This document shows, one piece after another, positions 15,451-25,300 of a stretch of 64,000 nucleotides of DNA. How positions within the stretch are numbered: position 1 is the first letter of the stretch; each line of letters opens with the position of its first letter. The notes under the pieces are model-generated. The model worked only from the letters and a program-made list of their open reading frames with translations. It was not told the origin of the DNA and ran no database searches. Position numbers and translations under genes: made by a program. Source of the DNA: Niastella yeongjuensis (GTDB lineage Bacteria; Bacteroidota; Bacteroidia; Chitinophagales; Chitinophagaceae); assembly GCF_900110245.1 (NCBI RefSeq), contig NZ_FOCZ01000008.1, positions 186,001-250,000 of the forward strand. Direction: 5' to 3'.

Positions 15451-16221
15451 ATGCTTCGAATTATTGCTTTAGTCCTATTGCTTACTTCCTGTCACCGGCT
15501 TCCATTGCCTTCAAGACCACCCGGCTCTATGACTGGTCGCGAATTTTATCAAATGGCTGACAGTATGAAGTGGGATCAGCGGGAGCCCATTGCCCGACAG
15601 CAGATTTTAGCAGGGAACCTGCCCCCGTTTCTAAGAAAGCTAAAACCTGTTCATACTTCCATCACAGATAGCTCAGGCCGAAAGATCAGGGCAGTCTTTT
15701 ATGTTACTCCAGATTACCTTAGCGTTGGAAGCAAAACAAACTGGGCAAGGATTCCGCTAACGCCTATGACCGCACAAGCCATTGCCGACAGTTTACACTG
15801 CTTTCTGCCTACCCGCAAAATGGTGAATGACATCTATACACAAGCCGCTGTAATGCTGGAACCAGTCCCTCTATATGCATACCGCGATAGCGCCATCACT
15901 TTCTGGCATCATCACCTGATCATTGAGGGACAGCGTAAAGGGAAAAAAGGGCTGATAGCCGGCATAAAAAAAGATGTGGTGAGCAGTAGTAAAATCACCG
16001 GTAAAAACGTAGTAATATATGGATGGCACCAGCTGAACGGAAAGCCAATTCAACCACTGTATGGCGGCCATGTCAACTGGTATGTAGATTACAGTCACGG
16101 CATTCGTTTGGTTTCCCGCAACCTAAAAATTGCCGGGCGGCGCATGGATTATATGGATGTTCTGTCTCATCCCATCTATAAAAAACTGCTGATCGATGAG
16201 GATTCTGTGCGTAGCTATTGA
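15451..16221 (+). CDS. hypothetical lipoprotein
   Basis: 256 residues from the ATG at 15451 (a GTG two codons earlier is also possible). The N-terminus MLRIIALVLLLTSC is a short lipoprotein signal with lipobox LTSC. The body contains KPVHTSITDSSGRKIRAVFYVTPDYL and YGGHVNWYVDYSHGIRLVSR, which look like parts of a globular domain, but I cannot name the family. A GHVNWYVDYSHG stretch with two His and two Asp/Asn could be an active site (inference). It follows the receiver gene by 34 bases and precedes another unknown gene by 21 bases. Confidence 0.65.
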   Translation: MLRIIALVLLLTSCHRLPLPSRPPGSMTGREFYQMADSMKWDQREPIARQQILAGNLPPFLRKLKPVHTSITDSSGRKIRAVFYVTPDYLSVGSKTNWARIPLTPMTAQAIADSLHCFLPTRKMVNDIYTQAAVMLEPVPLYAYRDSAITFWHHHLIIEGQRKGKKGLIAGIKKDVVSSSKITGKNVVIYGWHQLNGKPIQPLYGGHVNWYVDYSHGIRLVSRNLKIAGRRMDYMDVLSHPIYKKLLIDEDSVRSY

Positions 16222-16242
16222 TAAGTAGATAAAACTAAAAAA

Positions 16243-16827
16243 ATGGATAAATTAAATAAGGTATTGGAAATATTACAAAGAGAGCAGGAAAGAGTTATTA
16301 TAGCACCCCAGATTGTTACTGAGAATGGAAGAAAGAAAATAACCTGGACAAATGAATCCGAAGATGAGTGTTATATATATCCCAATGATATTTCAATTGC
16401 CGGTGATAAAATAGCCTGGTTTCAATCGAGTATAAGGGATAATCATCTTGTAAGAATATATGAAGATAATTTTTCACTCAGCTGGGAGCCTGAAACCTAT
16501 AACCCTGTATTTGGATGTTATTGTCTGTTAATGGAATGGTACAAGGATCATTTGATTTTTATATACCAGGAGAAGCACTGTATTTATATTTGCTCCATAA
16601 AAGATAAAGAAATAAATCATTTTCACTTCCATGGCGAAGATATTGAAAGAAGGGACAATTTGATTTCTTATGCAACCTATATGGACAACCCTGTTGACAA
16701 GGTTAGACTCATTCAAATACCAGAGCTGATTCATGTAGAACCCATATCTACTTTAGAAGCGGAAAAATGTGGGTTAATTCCACAAGGCTTAAACAGACCA
16801 GGGAATTTTTTAGCGCTTAAACCATAA
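16243..16827 (+). CDS. hypothetical protein
   Basis: 194 residues, no signal peptide, no membrane span. Composition (many Ile, Tyr, Trp, Glu and Asp in alternating strands, for example DNHLVRIYEDNFSLSWEPE) suggests a beta-rich soluble protein like a small propeller or an immunity-type protein, which is only a guess. Its start is 21 bases after the lipoprotein gene. Confidence 0.55.
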   Translation: MDKLNKVLEILQREQERVIIAPQIVTENGRKKITWTNESEDECYIYPNDISIAGDKIAWFQSSIRDNHLVRIYEDNFSLSWEPETYNPVFGCYCLLMEWYKDHLIFIYQEKHCIYICSIKDKEINHFHFHGEDIERRDNLISYATYMDNPVDKVRLIQIPELIHVEPISTLEAEKCGLIPQGLNRPGNFLALKP

Positions 16828-16857
16828 GTTAGCTGTTCCTATACCCTGTACTTTTCC

Positions 16858-16971
16858 ATGGCTTTTCTGCATTTCATCAATTATATCCTACCCGTAGTCA
16901 TTCCTGCTTTTTTACTTTTCCCGGCAATACTTTCTTTGTTCTGCATCTGCACTACCACTTTAATTGAATAA
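16858..16971 (+). CDS. candidate small membrane protein (37 residues)
   Basis: An ATG at 16858 opens a 37-codon frame ending TAA at 16969-16971. It encodes MAFLHFINYILPVVIPAFLL, continuing as a hydrophobic stretch, so nearly the whole peptide would be one membrane segment. Its stop lies four bases before the ATG of the TonB-type receptor, the spacing expected for coupled translation. No homologue is known to me and a chance frame is possible. Confidence 0.35.
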   Translation: MAFLHFINYILPVVIPAFLLFPAILSLFCICTTTLIE

Positions 16972-16975
16972 TTGT

Positions 16976-19438
16976 ATGAAGATTGTATTGCTGCCCCTTT
17001 GGCTGCTGTTTGCACCTGCTATTTGGGGCCAGGTAACCGGTAAGCTTACTACCGTCAGCGGACAACCTATCGCCTTTGCCAATGTACTGCTGTTGAAAGT
17101 GGCGGACACATCACTTGCCAAAGCAACGCTTACCGATGACAAAGGGAGTTTTCAACTGGATAATTTATTGCCCGGGATGTACCGGCTACGTTTAAGCAGT
17201 GTTGGTTTCCATACATGGGAATCAGCTCCATTTGAATGGAGTAGTGCTCAACCGGGGAGAGATTTTGGTACGCAGGTTCTGCGGGAAAACGCCAGGGAAC
17301 TGGGGCAGGTAATTGTGCGGGCGGAGAAACCCCTGTTGCAGCAGCAGGTCTTTGGTACAGTGGTAAATGTGGAGAGCAGTGTATTGACCAAAGGCAGCAC
17401 AGCCCTGCAGTTGCTGGAACGATCGCCGGGTGTCGTGATCGATTACCGGAACAACGGCATTGCCCTGAACGGTAAAACAGGGGTTGTGGTGATGATCAAC
17501 GGCAAGGTGATGCGGATGCCGATGGAGCAGGTGGTCACCCTGCTGAATGGGATGAGCGCGGATAACATTGAAAAGATCGAATTAATGACTACGCCTCCTG
17601 CCAAATACGAGGCATCGGGCAGCGCAGGTATGATCAATATCGTATTGAAGGAAAACCGGAAGGCAGGTACCAATGGTTCTGTTTCATTTACTGCGGGCTA
17701 TGGCTGGGGCGAAAAGGCAAATGGTAATTTGAATCTTTCACACAATGAAAAAACATTAGCTGTACATGGTACTTACACCTATTCCCGCGACCGGAGTTAT
17801 AACCACCTGTTTGGTGCAGGCACCCAGGATTTTCCGGTACTGGGCGGAGAGATGCACGGTTTGTTCTGGAATACCCGAAAGCCTACCCAGAATAACCACG
17901 ATGCTTCAGTAGGCGTCGATTGGCCGATCAACCCGCGCACAACCATTGGTGGCGGCATTCAATATAGTAGCCTGCACATCAGCGCTGCTTCTTTTAACCG
18001 GCGGGAAATGACCATTATGCCCGATTCATTATTGCTGTTCACCGGTAATATCAATCTCCGTAACCGCTGGCAGAGTATTGTCAATTCAATCTACATCGAG
18101 CGGACAATCGGGGCAGGGAACCAATTAAGTATGGAAGTGGATTATATTCATTATAAAAATGGAAACCCCACTAACGTACACAGCATTTTTATTGATGAGC
18201 ATGGTAACCTGGCCGGTACCAATAATGATACGCTTTTTTCACCCAATCAAAAAGGTTTTGCCAACACCATTATACAGGTTGGTATGGCGAAGGCCGACTA
18301 CCAGAAACAAGTAAGCAAGAAGACAAAACTGGAAACTGGCATCAAAGGCTCTTTAACCAGAAATGGGAGTGTTTCAGGTATTGAAAGCCTGGTGGGCAAT
18401 ACCTGGGTAACACGCCCCGAAACCACCAATGATCTTGTGATGAAGGAATGCATCGGGGCTGCTTATGCTTCGGTGAATATGCAATTAAGTCCCACGGCTT
18501 CGCTAACGGTGGGCGCCCGGTATGAATATTCTCATACCCTCATCGATAATCATATTCCCGGTGAAAAACCCATCGATAGAAGGCTTGGTACTTTATTTCC
18601 CAACCTGTTACTGCAGGGCCGGTTTAGTGAAAATTCAACATGGCAGGTATCCTACACCAGGCGCATCAGCCGGCCTTCCTACAATGACCTTTCTTCGTTT
18701 GTGGCCTATAATGATCCAATGTCGGTTTTTACCGGCAATCCCTTGTTGAAACCTTGTATCACCAATAACCTGAAATTGGGTTATAGCTATAAGCGCTTTT
18801 CTTTCTCTTTGTTAGTAAGCAGAGACGATCGGCCTATCGCCCGGTACCAACTCACATCGAGCCCTTCGGGCGACCTGATGTACTTATCCCCGCAGAACCT
18901 TGATTTTCAGAACAACGGAACCTTGCAGGCCAGTCTGCCGTGGAAGGTGACCAGGTGGTGGAGTATGAGTTATACCATGCTGGGCAGCTGGCGCCATTTC
19001 AGGGCGACCTATCCAAAGATACCGGCTGAAAAGAAATATGTCGCTTATTCAGCCAACTTTACACAAAGTTTTACACTGCCCCGGCTATTTACGATGGAGA
19101 TTTCGGGCTGGTTCAATTCATCTTCCTACGACGGCACGGTGAAAGTGAATTCCTTTGGCGCGGTCAATGCCGGCATCCGAAAAGACCTGAACAACAACAA
19201 AGGAACTTTTCAGTTGTCGATTTCGGATGTTTTCAGTACCATCAAATACAGGAGTTTTTATGGTAAGTTGAGTGAAGATGCCTTTAACGGGAAAAGCGAG
19301 GTAACGTACAATCCCGAATCAGGGCATTCACCCATTATCAAATTAACATATTCCCGGTCTTTTGGAACCGCTGCAACGCGTGCCAGAAAACAGGGCGCAG
19401 GCACACTGGATGAACAGGACCGGATCAGAAAAAATTAA
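16976..19438 (+). CDS. TonB-dependent receptor-like outer membrane barrel with N-terminal carboxypeptidase-regulatory domain
   Basis: About 820 residues. The ATG at 16976 gives a signal peptide (MKIVLLPLWLLFAPAIWGQ) and then a CarboxypepD_reg-type beta-sandwich (VTGKLTTVSGQPIAFANVLL ... LRLSSVGFHTWE), a plug-like region (LLERSPGVVIDYRNNGIAL ... IEKIELMTTPPAKYEASG), and a long outer-membrane beta-barrel of the OMP_b-brl_3 type. No SusD partner follows, so it is not a SusC; the family is linked to uptake of other ligands. It converges on the next gene, with 3 bases between the stop codons. Confidence 0.85.
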   Translation: MKIVLLPLWLLFAPAIWGQVTGKLTTVSGQPIAFANVLLLKVADTSLAKATLTDDKGSFQLDNLLPGMYRLRLSSVGFHTWESAPFEWSSAQPGRDFGTQVLRENARELGQVIVRAEKPLLQQQVFGTVVNVESSVLTKGSTALQLLERSPGVVIDYRNNGIALNGKTGVVVMINGKVMRMPMEQVVTLLNGMSADNIEKIELMTTPPAKYEASGSAGMINIVLKENRKAGTNGSVSFTAGYGWGEKANGNLNLSHNEKTLAVHGTYTYSRDRSYNHLFGAGTQDFPVLGGEMHGLFWNTRKPTQNNHDASVGVDWPINPRTTIGGGIQYSSLHISAASFNRREMTIMPDSLLLFTGNINLRNRWQSIVNSIYIERTIGAGNQLSMEVDYIHYKNGNPTNVHSIFIDEHGNLAGTNNDTLFSPNQKGFANTIIQVGMAKADYQKQVSKKTKLETGIKGSLTRNGSVSGIESLVGNTWVTRPETTNDLVMKECIGAAYASVNMQLSPTASLTVGARYEYSHTLIDNHIPGEKPIDRRLGTLFPNLLLQGRFSENSTWQVSYTRRISRPSYNDLSSFVAYNDPMSVFTGNPLLKPCITNNLKLGYSYKRFSFSLLVSRDDRPIARYQLTSSPSGDLMYLSPQNLDFQNNGTLQASLPWKVTRWWSMSYTMLGSWRHFRATYPKIPAEKKYVAYSANFTQSFTLPRLFTMEISGWFNSSSYDGTVKVNSFGAVNAGIRKDLNNNKGTFQLSISDVFSTIKYRSFYGKLSEDAFNGKSEVTYNPESGHSPIIKLTYSRSFGTAATRARKQGAGTLDEQDRIRKN

Positions 19439-19441
19439 CAT

Positions 19442-20071
19442 CTATACATTGCCAGAAGTGCTTTTTCTTTTAATCAATTCTTCAATTTTTGACTTTACAA
19501 AACTTTCCAGGTTTGCATCTCCCTTACACCTTTGGATAATATATGGAGTTTCTTCCTCAATATCTGCTAATGAGTAATCGTACAGGTTCTCCCAAATATT
19601 CAGTTCAATAAGCAGGAACCTTTTATTGAGTTCAGGATCTTTTCTTAATTCTTCCAGTTCGTCTCCTCCATCTTGTGTTAAAGAGAAGTAATGCTGAAGA
19701 TCAATATTAATGGCATCAAAGTATAGGTCAATTACCTCATGCAGCGTTTTAATTCCATTTCCTCTGTATGATTCTGCAAGTGTTAATATGGCAGCGCCGC
19801 TTTGGGGATGCCTTTTTTCATAAACAAGCTGCCAAAAGCTGATCTCCTGTTCCTTTGTCCAGTTAAAGCCATAATAAGAGTTCCAGTATCCTGCTAAGAT
19901 GGCGCTTTTCAGAATATAGATACTTATTGGTTCAAGTACCGGGAATTGATCAATGAATTTTCGAACCGGCTCATATTTAAAACAGGTATTAACAAAATCT
20001 CTTATGGTCCTGGCTTGTTCACTTAAGTCTGTTCCTGGATAATATGGGTTCAGTTCATACAAAATAGGCAT
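19442..20071 (-). CDS. hypothetical protein
   Basis: 209 residues, largely helical and acidic, no signal peptide or membrane span (MPILYELNPYYPGTDLSEQA at the start, KSKIEELIKRKS at the end). I do not recognise the family. It is convergent with the TonB-type receptor and divergent from the GNAT gene, so it is transcribed alone. Confidence 0.6.
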   Translation of the reverse strand: MPILYELNPYYPGTDLSEQARTIRDFVNTCFKYEPVRKFIDQFPVLEPISIYILKSAILAGYWNSYYGFNWTKEQEISFWQLVYEKRHPQSGAAILTLAESYRGNGIKTLHEVIDLYFDAINIDLQHYFSLTQDGGDELEELRKDPELNKRFLLIELNIWENLYDYSLADIEEETPYIIQRCKGDANLESFVKSKIEELIKRKSTSGNV

Positions 20072-20169
20072 GGCTAATTGGTTTGTTCATGTATTTGATT
20101 CCAAAACTAATTCTATTACTCTCAAAACGCAAGCCGCCATAAATAGTTGCTTTTTTGTACATTTCGCCC

Positions 20170-20658
20170 ATGAATTATAAAATAGCTGTGTATACCGACA
20201 ATTATAAACAATCAATAATCGATCTGATCCTTCCGATTCAAACTGAAGAATTCAACGTAGCAATAACAGCCGCCGACCAGCCCGATCTGCAGGATATTCC
20301 CGGTTATTACCAGCAGGGCACTGGAAACTTCTGGGCAGCGATCATTGACAACACCGTAATAGGCACCATTGCATTGTCAGATATAGGCGACCAGCAGGGC
20401 GCCCTGCGAAAAATGTTTGTTCATAAAGATTACCGGGGCAAAGAATTTGGTGTAGCTCAGGCGCTGCTGAACACACTGCTCTCCTGGGCAAAAGAAAAAG
20501 GGCTGCAGGAAATCTTTCTCGGTACAACCGATAAGTTTCATGCCGCCCATCGCTTTTATGAAAAAAATCATTTTCATCAGGTGACTGTCGACTCGTTGCC
20601 TGCTAATTTTTCACGAATGGCAGTTGACAGTATTTTCTATAAGTATAGCTTTAAATAA
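20170..20658 (+). CDS. GNAT-family N-acetyltransferase
   Basis: 162 residues from the ATG at 20170. The GNAT acetyl-CoA site is visible as ALRKMFVHKDYRGKEFGVAQALL (family V/I-xxxxRxxGxG/A; here the loop is RGKEFGVA), followed by the C-terminal helix HAAHRFYEKNHFHQV with the conserved FYEKxGF-like strand. Length is typical. The substrate is unknown. It converges on the serine hydrolase gene with 3 bases between the stop codons. Confidence 0.85.
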   Translation: MNYKIAVYTDNYKQSIIDLILPIQTEEFNVAITAADQPDLQDIPGYYQQGTGNFWAAIIDNTVIGTIALSDIGDQQGALRKMFVHKDYRGKEFGVAQALLNTLLSWAKEKGLQEIFLGTTDKFHAAHRFYEKNHFHQVTVDSLPANFSRMAVDSIFYKYSFK

Positions 20659-20661
20659 GAG

Positions 20662-22185
20662 CTATGGCTGCTTCACAAACACATAAGGATCTTCTTCCAC
20701 AAAATCACTTTCTTTGGTTTCGATGGAGATTACTTTATTTCCACTGATCTTGAATTGTACAGAAAAGATACCGTATTCGATATTGTCATATTGCAGCAGC
20801 CACTCATTCGAATCCATATACGAAAGGGTAGCGGTTAAATTTGCATGGCTGTTGAATTTCACCGATAAACTTTTTTTATCGGCCCTCAGTTTAACATCCA
20901 GTGACCCGTACAATCCGTTTGTATAATGGCCCACATAGGACGTTAAGGGTAGTGAAGGTGCTGCGCCTTTTACGCGATCCTGCCAGCCGTGAATGGTTTT
21001 CAGGGTGTCGGCCATAGTATTATTAAAATCCGTCAGGTATTTTTTACTTCTGTTTTGATAGGGCATGCCGGTATAGGCATCCAGCACCTGGGCCCGCAAG
21101 GCGCCATATAAACCCTGATTGTCGTTGTTCGTAAGCACTGCGATACCCAGCTTTTCTTCAGGAACAAAACATACCACGCTTACCATGCCTGCAGCACCGC
21201 CTGTATGCCAGTAAACCTGCCGGCCGTTGTAATCGCCCACTATAAGGCCTAATCCATATCCTGCGATGTGGGTTGGTACTACCGATGATTTCCGGCTGGT
21301 AATGGGGGTATTGATATCGCGTGTTTTTTGTAACACACTAAAAGGCATCACCCGTTTTCCTTCATAACGGCCACTATCGAGTTGAAACAACAGCCAGTGC
21401 GACATATCGCTCACATTGCTGATCAAAGAGGCAGCTGGTGCCAGGTTATCCCAATCGTCCCAGGGCACCTGGTTCAATTGGCCGGTGAAACTGGTTGTAT
21501 AAGGTTTCGACAACAGACGGGTATCAGTCAGATTGTGTATGCTGGTAAAGGTATGCGTCATTTGCAAAGGCGTTAGTATACTGTCCTGGATGTACTTTTG
21601 CCACGACTGACCGGTTATTTTGGGAATTACTTCGCCTGCCGCTAAAAAGCAACTGTTGCAATACCCGTAATGGCTGCGAAAACCGGCTTCAGGTTTCAGC
21701 AGTTTCATTTTATCCATGATCTGTTGTGAGGTAAGGCGGCTGTTCCAAAAGGTAAAATCACCCTGAAAGGTTTTGGTGCCAATGCGATGGCTCAACAGGT
21801 CGCGTACTGTTAACAAACTGGTGGTGGTGGCTTCATATAATTTAAACCCGGGAAAGTATTTGGTGAATTTATCATCCAGCGACAATTTTTTGTCATATTC
21901 CAGCTGGCTGAGTGCGGTACCGGTAAACAATTTGGTATTGCTGGCAATCATAAACAAGGTGTTCTCATCAACGGCTTGGCGGGTAGCCGTATCTGCCACC
22001 CCATAGCCTCTCATAAAAGCAACCTGACCATCTTTTACAATTACAATGGCTAACCCCGGTACGTTCCAGTCTTTCATTCCCTGGCGGATGTAACCATCCA
22101 GACTATCGGTAATAAAGGCAGGTGTTTGGCTGAAGAGGTTTTGGCTGCCGGCAATAAGCAATAGCAGGAACAGTAATTTGCGCAT
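20662..22185 (-). CDS. class C beta-lactamase-fold serine hydrolase, exported
   Basis: About 507 residues from the ATG at 22185, which opens a signal peptide (MRKLLFLLLLIAGSQNLFSQ). Catalytic motifs of the beta-lactamase/PBP fold: SNTK with Ser82 and Lys85, YCN in the GYCNSCF block as the YxN motif, and HTGG as the KTG-like box. The C-terminal 100 residues form the extra beta domain seen in many Bacteroidota members. Such proteins are D-aminopeptidases, esterases or peptidoglycan-active enzymes more often than true beta-lactamases. It lies downstream of the efflux operon but is separated from it by a terminator. Confidence 0.85.
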   Translation of the reverse strand: MRKLLFLLLLIAGSQNLFSQTPAFITDSLDGYIRQGMKDWNVPGLAIVIVKDGQVAFMRGYGVADTATRQAVDENTLFMIASNTKLFTGTALSQLEYDKKLSLDDKFTKYFPGFKLYEATTTSLLTVRDLLSHRIGTKTFQGDFTFWNSRLTSQQIMDKMKLLKPEAGFRSHYGYCNSCFLAAGEVIPKITGQSWQKYIQDSILTPLQMTHTFTSIHNLTDTRLLSKPYTTSFTGQLNQVPWDDWDNLAPAASLISNVSDMSHWLLFQLDSGRYEGKRVMPFSVLQKTRDINTPITSRKSSVVPTHIAGYGLGLIVGDYNGRQVYWHTGGAAGMVSVVCFVPEEKLGIAVLTNNDNQGLYGALRAQVLDAYTGMPYQNRSKKYLTDFNNTMADTLKTIHGWQDRVKGAAPSLPLTSYVGHYTNGLYGSLDVKLRADKKSLSVKFNSHANLTATLSYMDSNEWLLQYDNIEYGIFSVQFKISGNKVISIETKESDFVEEDPYVFVKQP

Positions 22186-22245
22186 AATCGTAGTTAAGTT
22201 GGATTGTACATCGAAAATAAGGAAAATGATACGGTCGGGGTATCT

Positions 22246-22278
22246 AAAAAAAATCCCCCGGTTGATGAATCCGGGGGA
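22246..22278 (-). terminator. terminator of the efflux operon
   Basis: TCCCCCGG (22254-22261) and CCGGGGGA (22271-22278) form an 8-bp stem; read on the minus strand it is followed by an uninterrupted run of T. Confidence 0.9.
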
Positions 22279-22300
22279 ACTCCTCATTTTTCTTGTACGT

Positions 22301-25300
22301 CTACTTGATTAAACCTTCGTTACCACTTGTTCGTGCTAATTCTATGATTGCGCTGCGATAATCAAACACAGCTTCCAGATAATTTAATTGTGCGGCTGTT
22401 AAAGCCAGTTCTGCATCGGTTAAATCGAGCCGGGAGGTTACGCCCTTTGCATACCGGTATTGCACAATATCGTATCCCTGCAAGGCTGTTTCTTTTACTT
22501 TCAATTGCGTTTGCATGCGGTCGTATGTTTCCTTTAAATGAGCGATCACCTGTTTTACCATTGTCTTCAGCGCCTGTTGTGCTTCGGTGACCCTGATGCC
22601 TGATTGGGTCTGCGCCAGTTCCGCCTGCCGGATCTTTGCCTGGTTGCTAAAGCCCGTGAACAATGGTAATACTACCTGTGCCCCGGCAAAAGGAGTGGAA
22701 GGCCAGTTGGTATGTACGAAATCAAATTGACGCGTTTGTGTTTGCAACTGATATTGTGCTATTGCAGACACCACTGGCAACCGGGTTGCTTTGGCCAGCG
22801 TCGTTTTCTGTTCACTTACCTGTTGTTGTAATAGCAAAACCTGCAAATCGGGCCGCTGCTGCAATGCCTGACTGTATAATTCATTTTCTGCAGGAATAGC
22901 TATGGGTGCAATGGCAGCCAGTGAATCGGTGAGGGTGATCTGCGTAAGCGAATCCATTCCCATGAAGGTGATCAATTGTTGTTTGCCTGTTTCAATAGCA
23001 TAGTTGATTTTGAGCAGATCCGGTTTCAGGTTTTCCACTGCGGTATAAGCCCTTAACGTATCAACACGCAGGCCCCGGCCCTGGGCCAGCAACGACCTGG
23101 CATCGGCCAGCGCTTTTTCATTACGCAAGAGGCTTTCCTGTTGCAGTTTCAACCGTTCTGCCAACACCAGTATGCCGAGGTAGGTTTGTTGTACTTCAGC
23201 CACTACATCAATAGCTGATTGCCGGTACAGTTCCCGGGATACCTGTTGCTGTAATTGCGCTGCTTTGCGTGTTGGGGCCGCTATGGGATTATAGAGCGGA
23301 TAACTGGCGCTGATCACGCCCGAAAACTGGTCCCGGCCGCCAAAACGGTCATAGGGAACTTTACCGGTATTGTCGGTTGCTCCAAATCCAAAGAACGCGG
23401 GCAACGCAAAGTAATGCAGGTACTGGGCCCCCAGTTGTACTGCTGGCAACGAAAGGCTTTTCGCTACCCGTACCTGCTCGCCGGCAATGGAAATGTCCAA
23501 CACATTGACTTTTAAAGTTCGGTTGTATTGTTTTGCCAGCTGTACGGCATTGGATAAACTGATGCTTTTTTCCTGCTGCGCATTGCCTGCAAACGGGGTA
23601 AGTGTTGCAAACAGGAGGAGATAAGTTAAAGCATGCACAGGTTTTGCTTTCCGGCTAAAATAGCTGTACACGGCAGGGATCACAAAAAGGGTAAGGATAC
23701 CGGCGAATACCAGTCCGCCTACTACTACAATACCCAGTGAAGCACGGCTGCCGGAGGAGTTACCCAAACTGAGTGCAATGGGCAGTGCGCCGAAGATCAT
23801 GGCCAGGGTAGTCATTAAAATGGGTCTGAAGCGGGAGGCGGCTGCCGAGATTACAGCTTCCTGTACACTCAGGCCTTCTTTTTTCCGCTGGTTGGCAAAT
23901 TCTACGATCAGGATCCCGTTCTTCGTGATCAAACCGATCAGCATGATCATGCCGATCTGACTGAAAATATTGATAGAGCTATCGCTTACCCACAGGCTGA
24001 TAAGGGCACCTGTTACGGCCATGGGTACGGTAAGCAGAATGATGAACGGATCGACCAGACTTTCAAACTGCGCCGCCAGAACCAGGTAAATGAGGATTAT
24101 GGCGAAGATGAATGCAAACACCAGGCTCGAACTGCTTTCCTTATAATCACGGCTTTGGCCTGCCAGTGTGGTGCTGAATCCTGCAGGCAGGGTTGCTTTT
24201 GTGATGCGGTCCATCTCATTCAACGCTTCTCCCATGCTTACACCCGGCGCCGGCGTAGCCTGTATGGTTACGCTGTAACTTTGGTTGTACCGGTAAATGG
24301 CGGGTGGACTAATCCCTTCCTGTAACGACACCAGGTTGTCTAATGGTACCATTTCGTTATTGGATGATTTCAGAAATATAGAACGCAGGTTTTCGGGGGT
24401 AGAACGTTCAGCCCGTTCCAGTTGACCGATCACTTCATATTGGCGGTCGTTGTAGATAAAGTAGCCATAGCGGCGTCCGCTCAGTGCCAGCTGCAGGGAA
24501 CGACCGATCTCCTGGGTTGAGATGCCTAACTGGGCGGCCCGCTGGCGATCGATGGAAATACTGATCTCAGGTCTGTTCACTTTGAAGTCAGGATTTACGA
24601 AACGCAGCTTGTTACTGCTGCCAATAGCACCGGTGAGTTTGGGCATTACTGTTATCAGTTGTTTCAGATCGGGTGCCTGAACTACATATTCAATCGGCTG
24701 ACTGGATGAAGAGCCACTGATAGTGGGTAACTGGATCGGTATAACCATCACATTGCGGAACCGGGTGCTGGCGGCCATCAGTTTTTCATACACCTGTTGC
24801 TGCGTCATACCGCTTTTACGGTTATGCGGTTCTTCCAGGTAGATCGATACATATCCAGTGTTCACTGGTTGCGCCAACGAGCCTATGCCTGCCGCCACTG
24901 CACTATAGGTTAAATTGTGATACTGATCGGGAATGGAATCAGAAACATAATTGCTGATCTCTTTCATAGATGCTTCCATGCTTTCAAAGGAAGCGCCTTC
25001 TGGCCCAATTACCACCAGGCCCAGCATCGATCGATCTTCCAGGGGAGCCAGTTCTGATGGCAATTTAGGCGCCAGCCGCCAGGCGATACCAAACGAAAGA
25101 ATGAGCAAGGCGAAGCCCAGCCAACGATATCGCATGAAGCCTTTCAGCAGCCTTTCATAGCTGTTATTCAATTTTACAAAGAAGGGTTCCGTTTTACGGT
25201 ACAGCCAGCTGTGGTGGGCGCCTGCTTTCAGCAGGTAAGCGCTCATCATGGGCGACAGGGTAAGGGCCACGAATGCGGAGATCACTACAGAGCCGGCTAC

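Noticed and set aside
20662-22185. The serine hydrolase as an antibiotic-resistance beta-lactamase.
   Set aside because: It has the fold motifs but an extra C-terminal domain and an atypical YxN block, as in peptidases and esterases of this superfamily; resistance is not supported by sequence alone.
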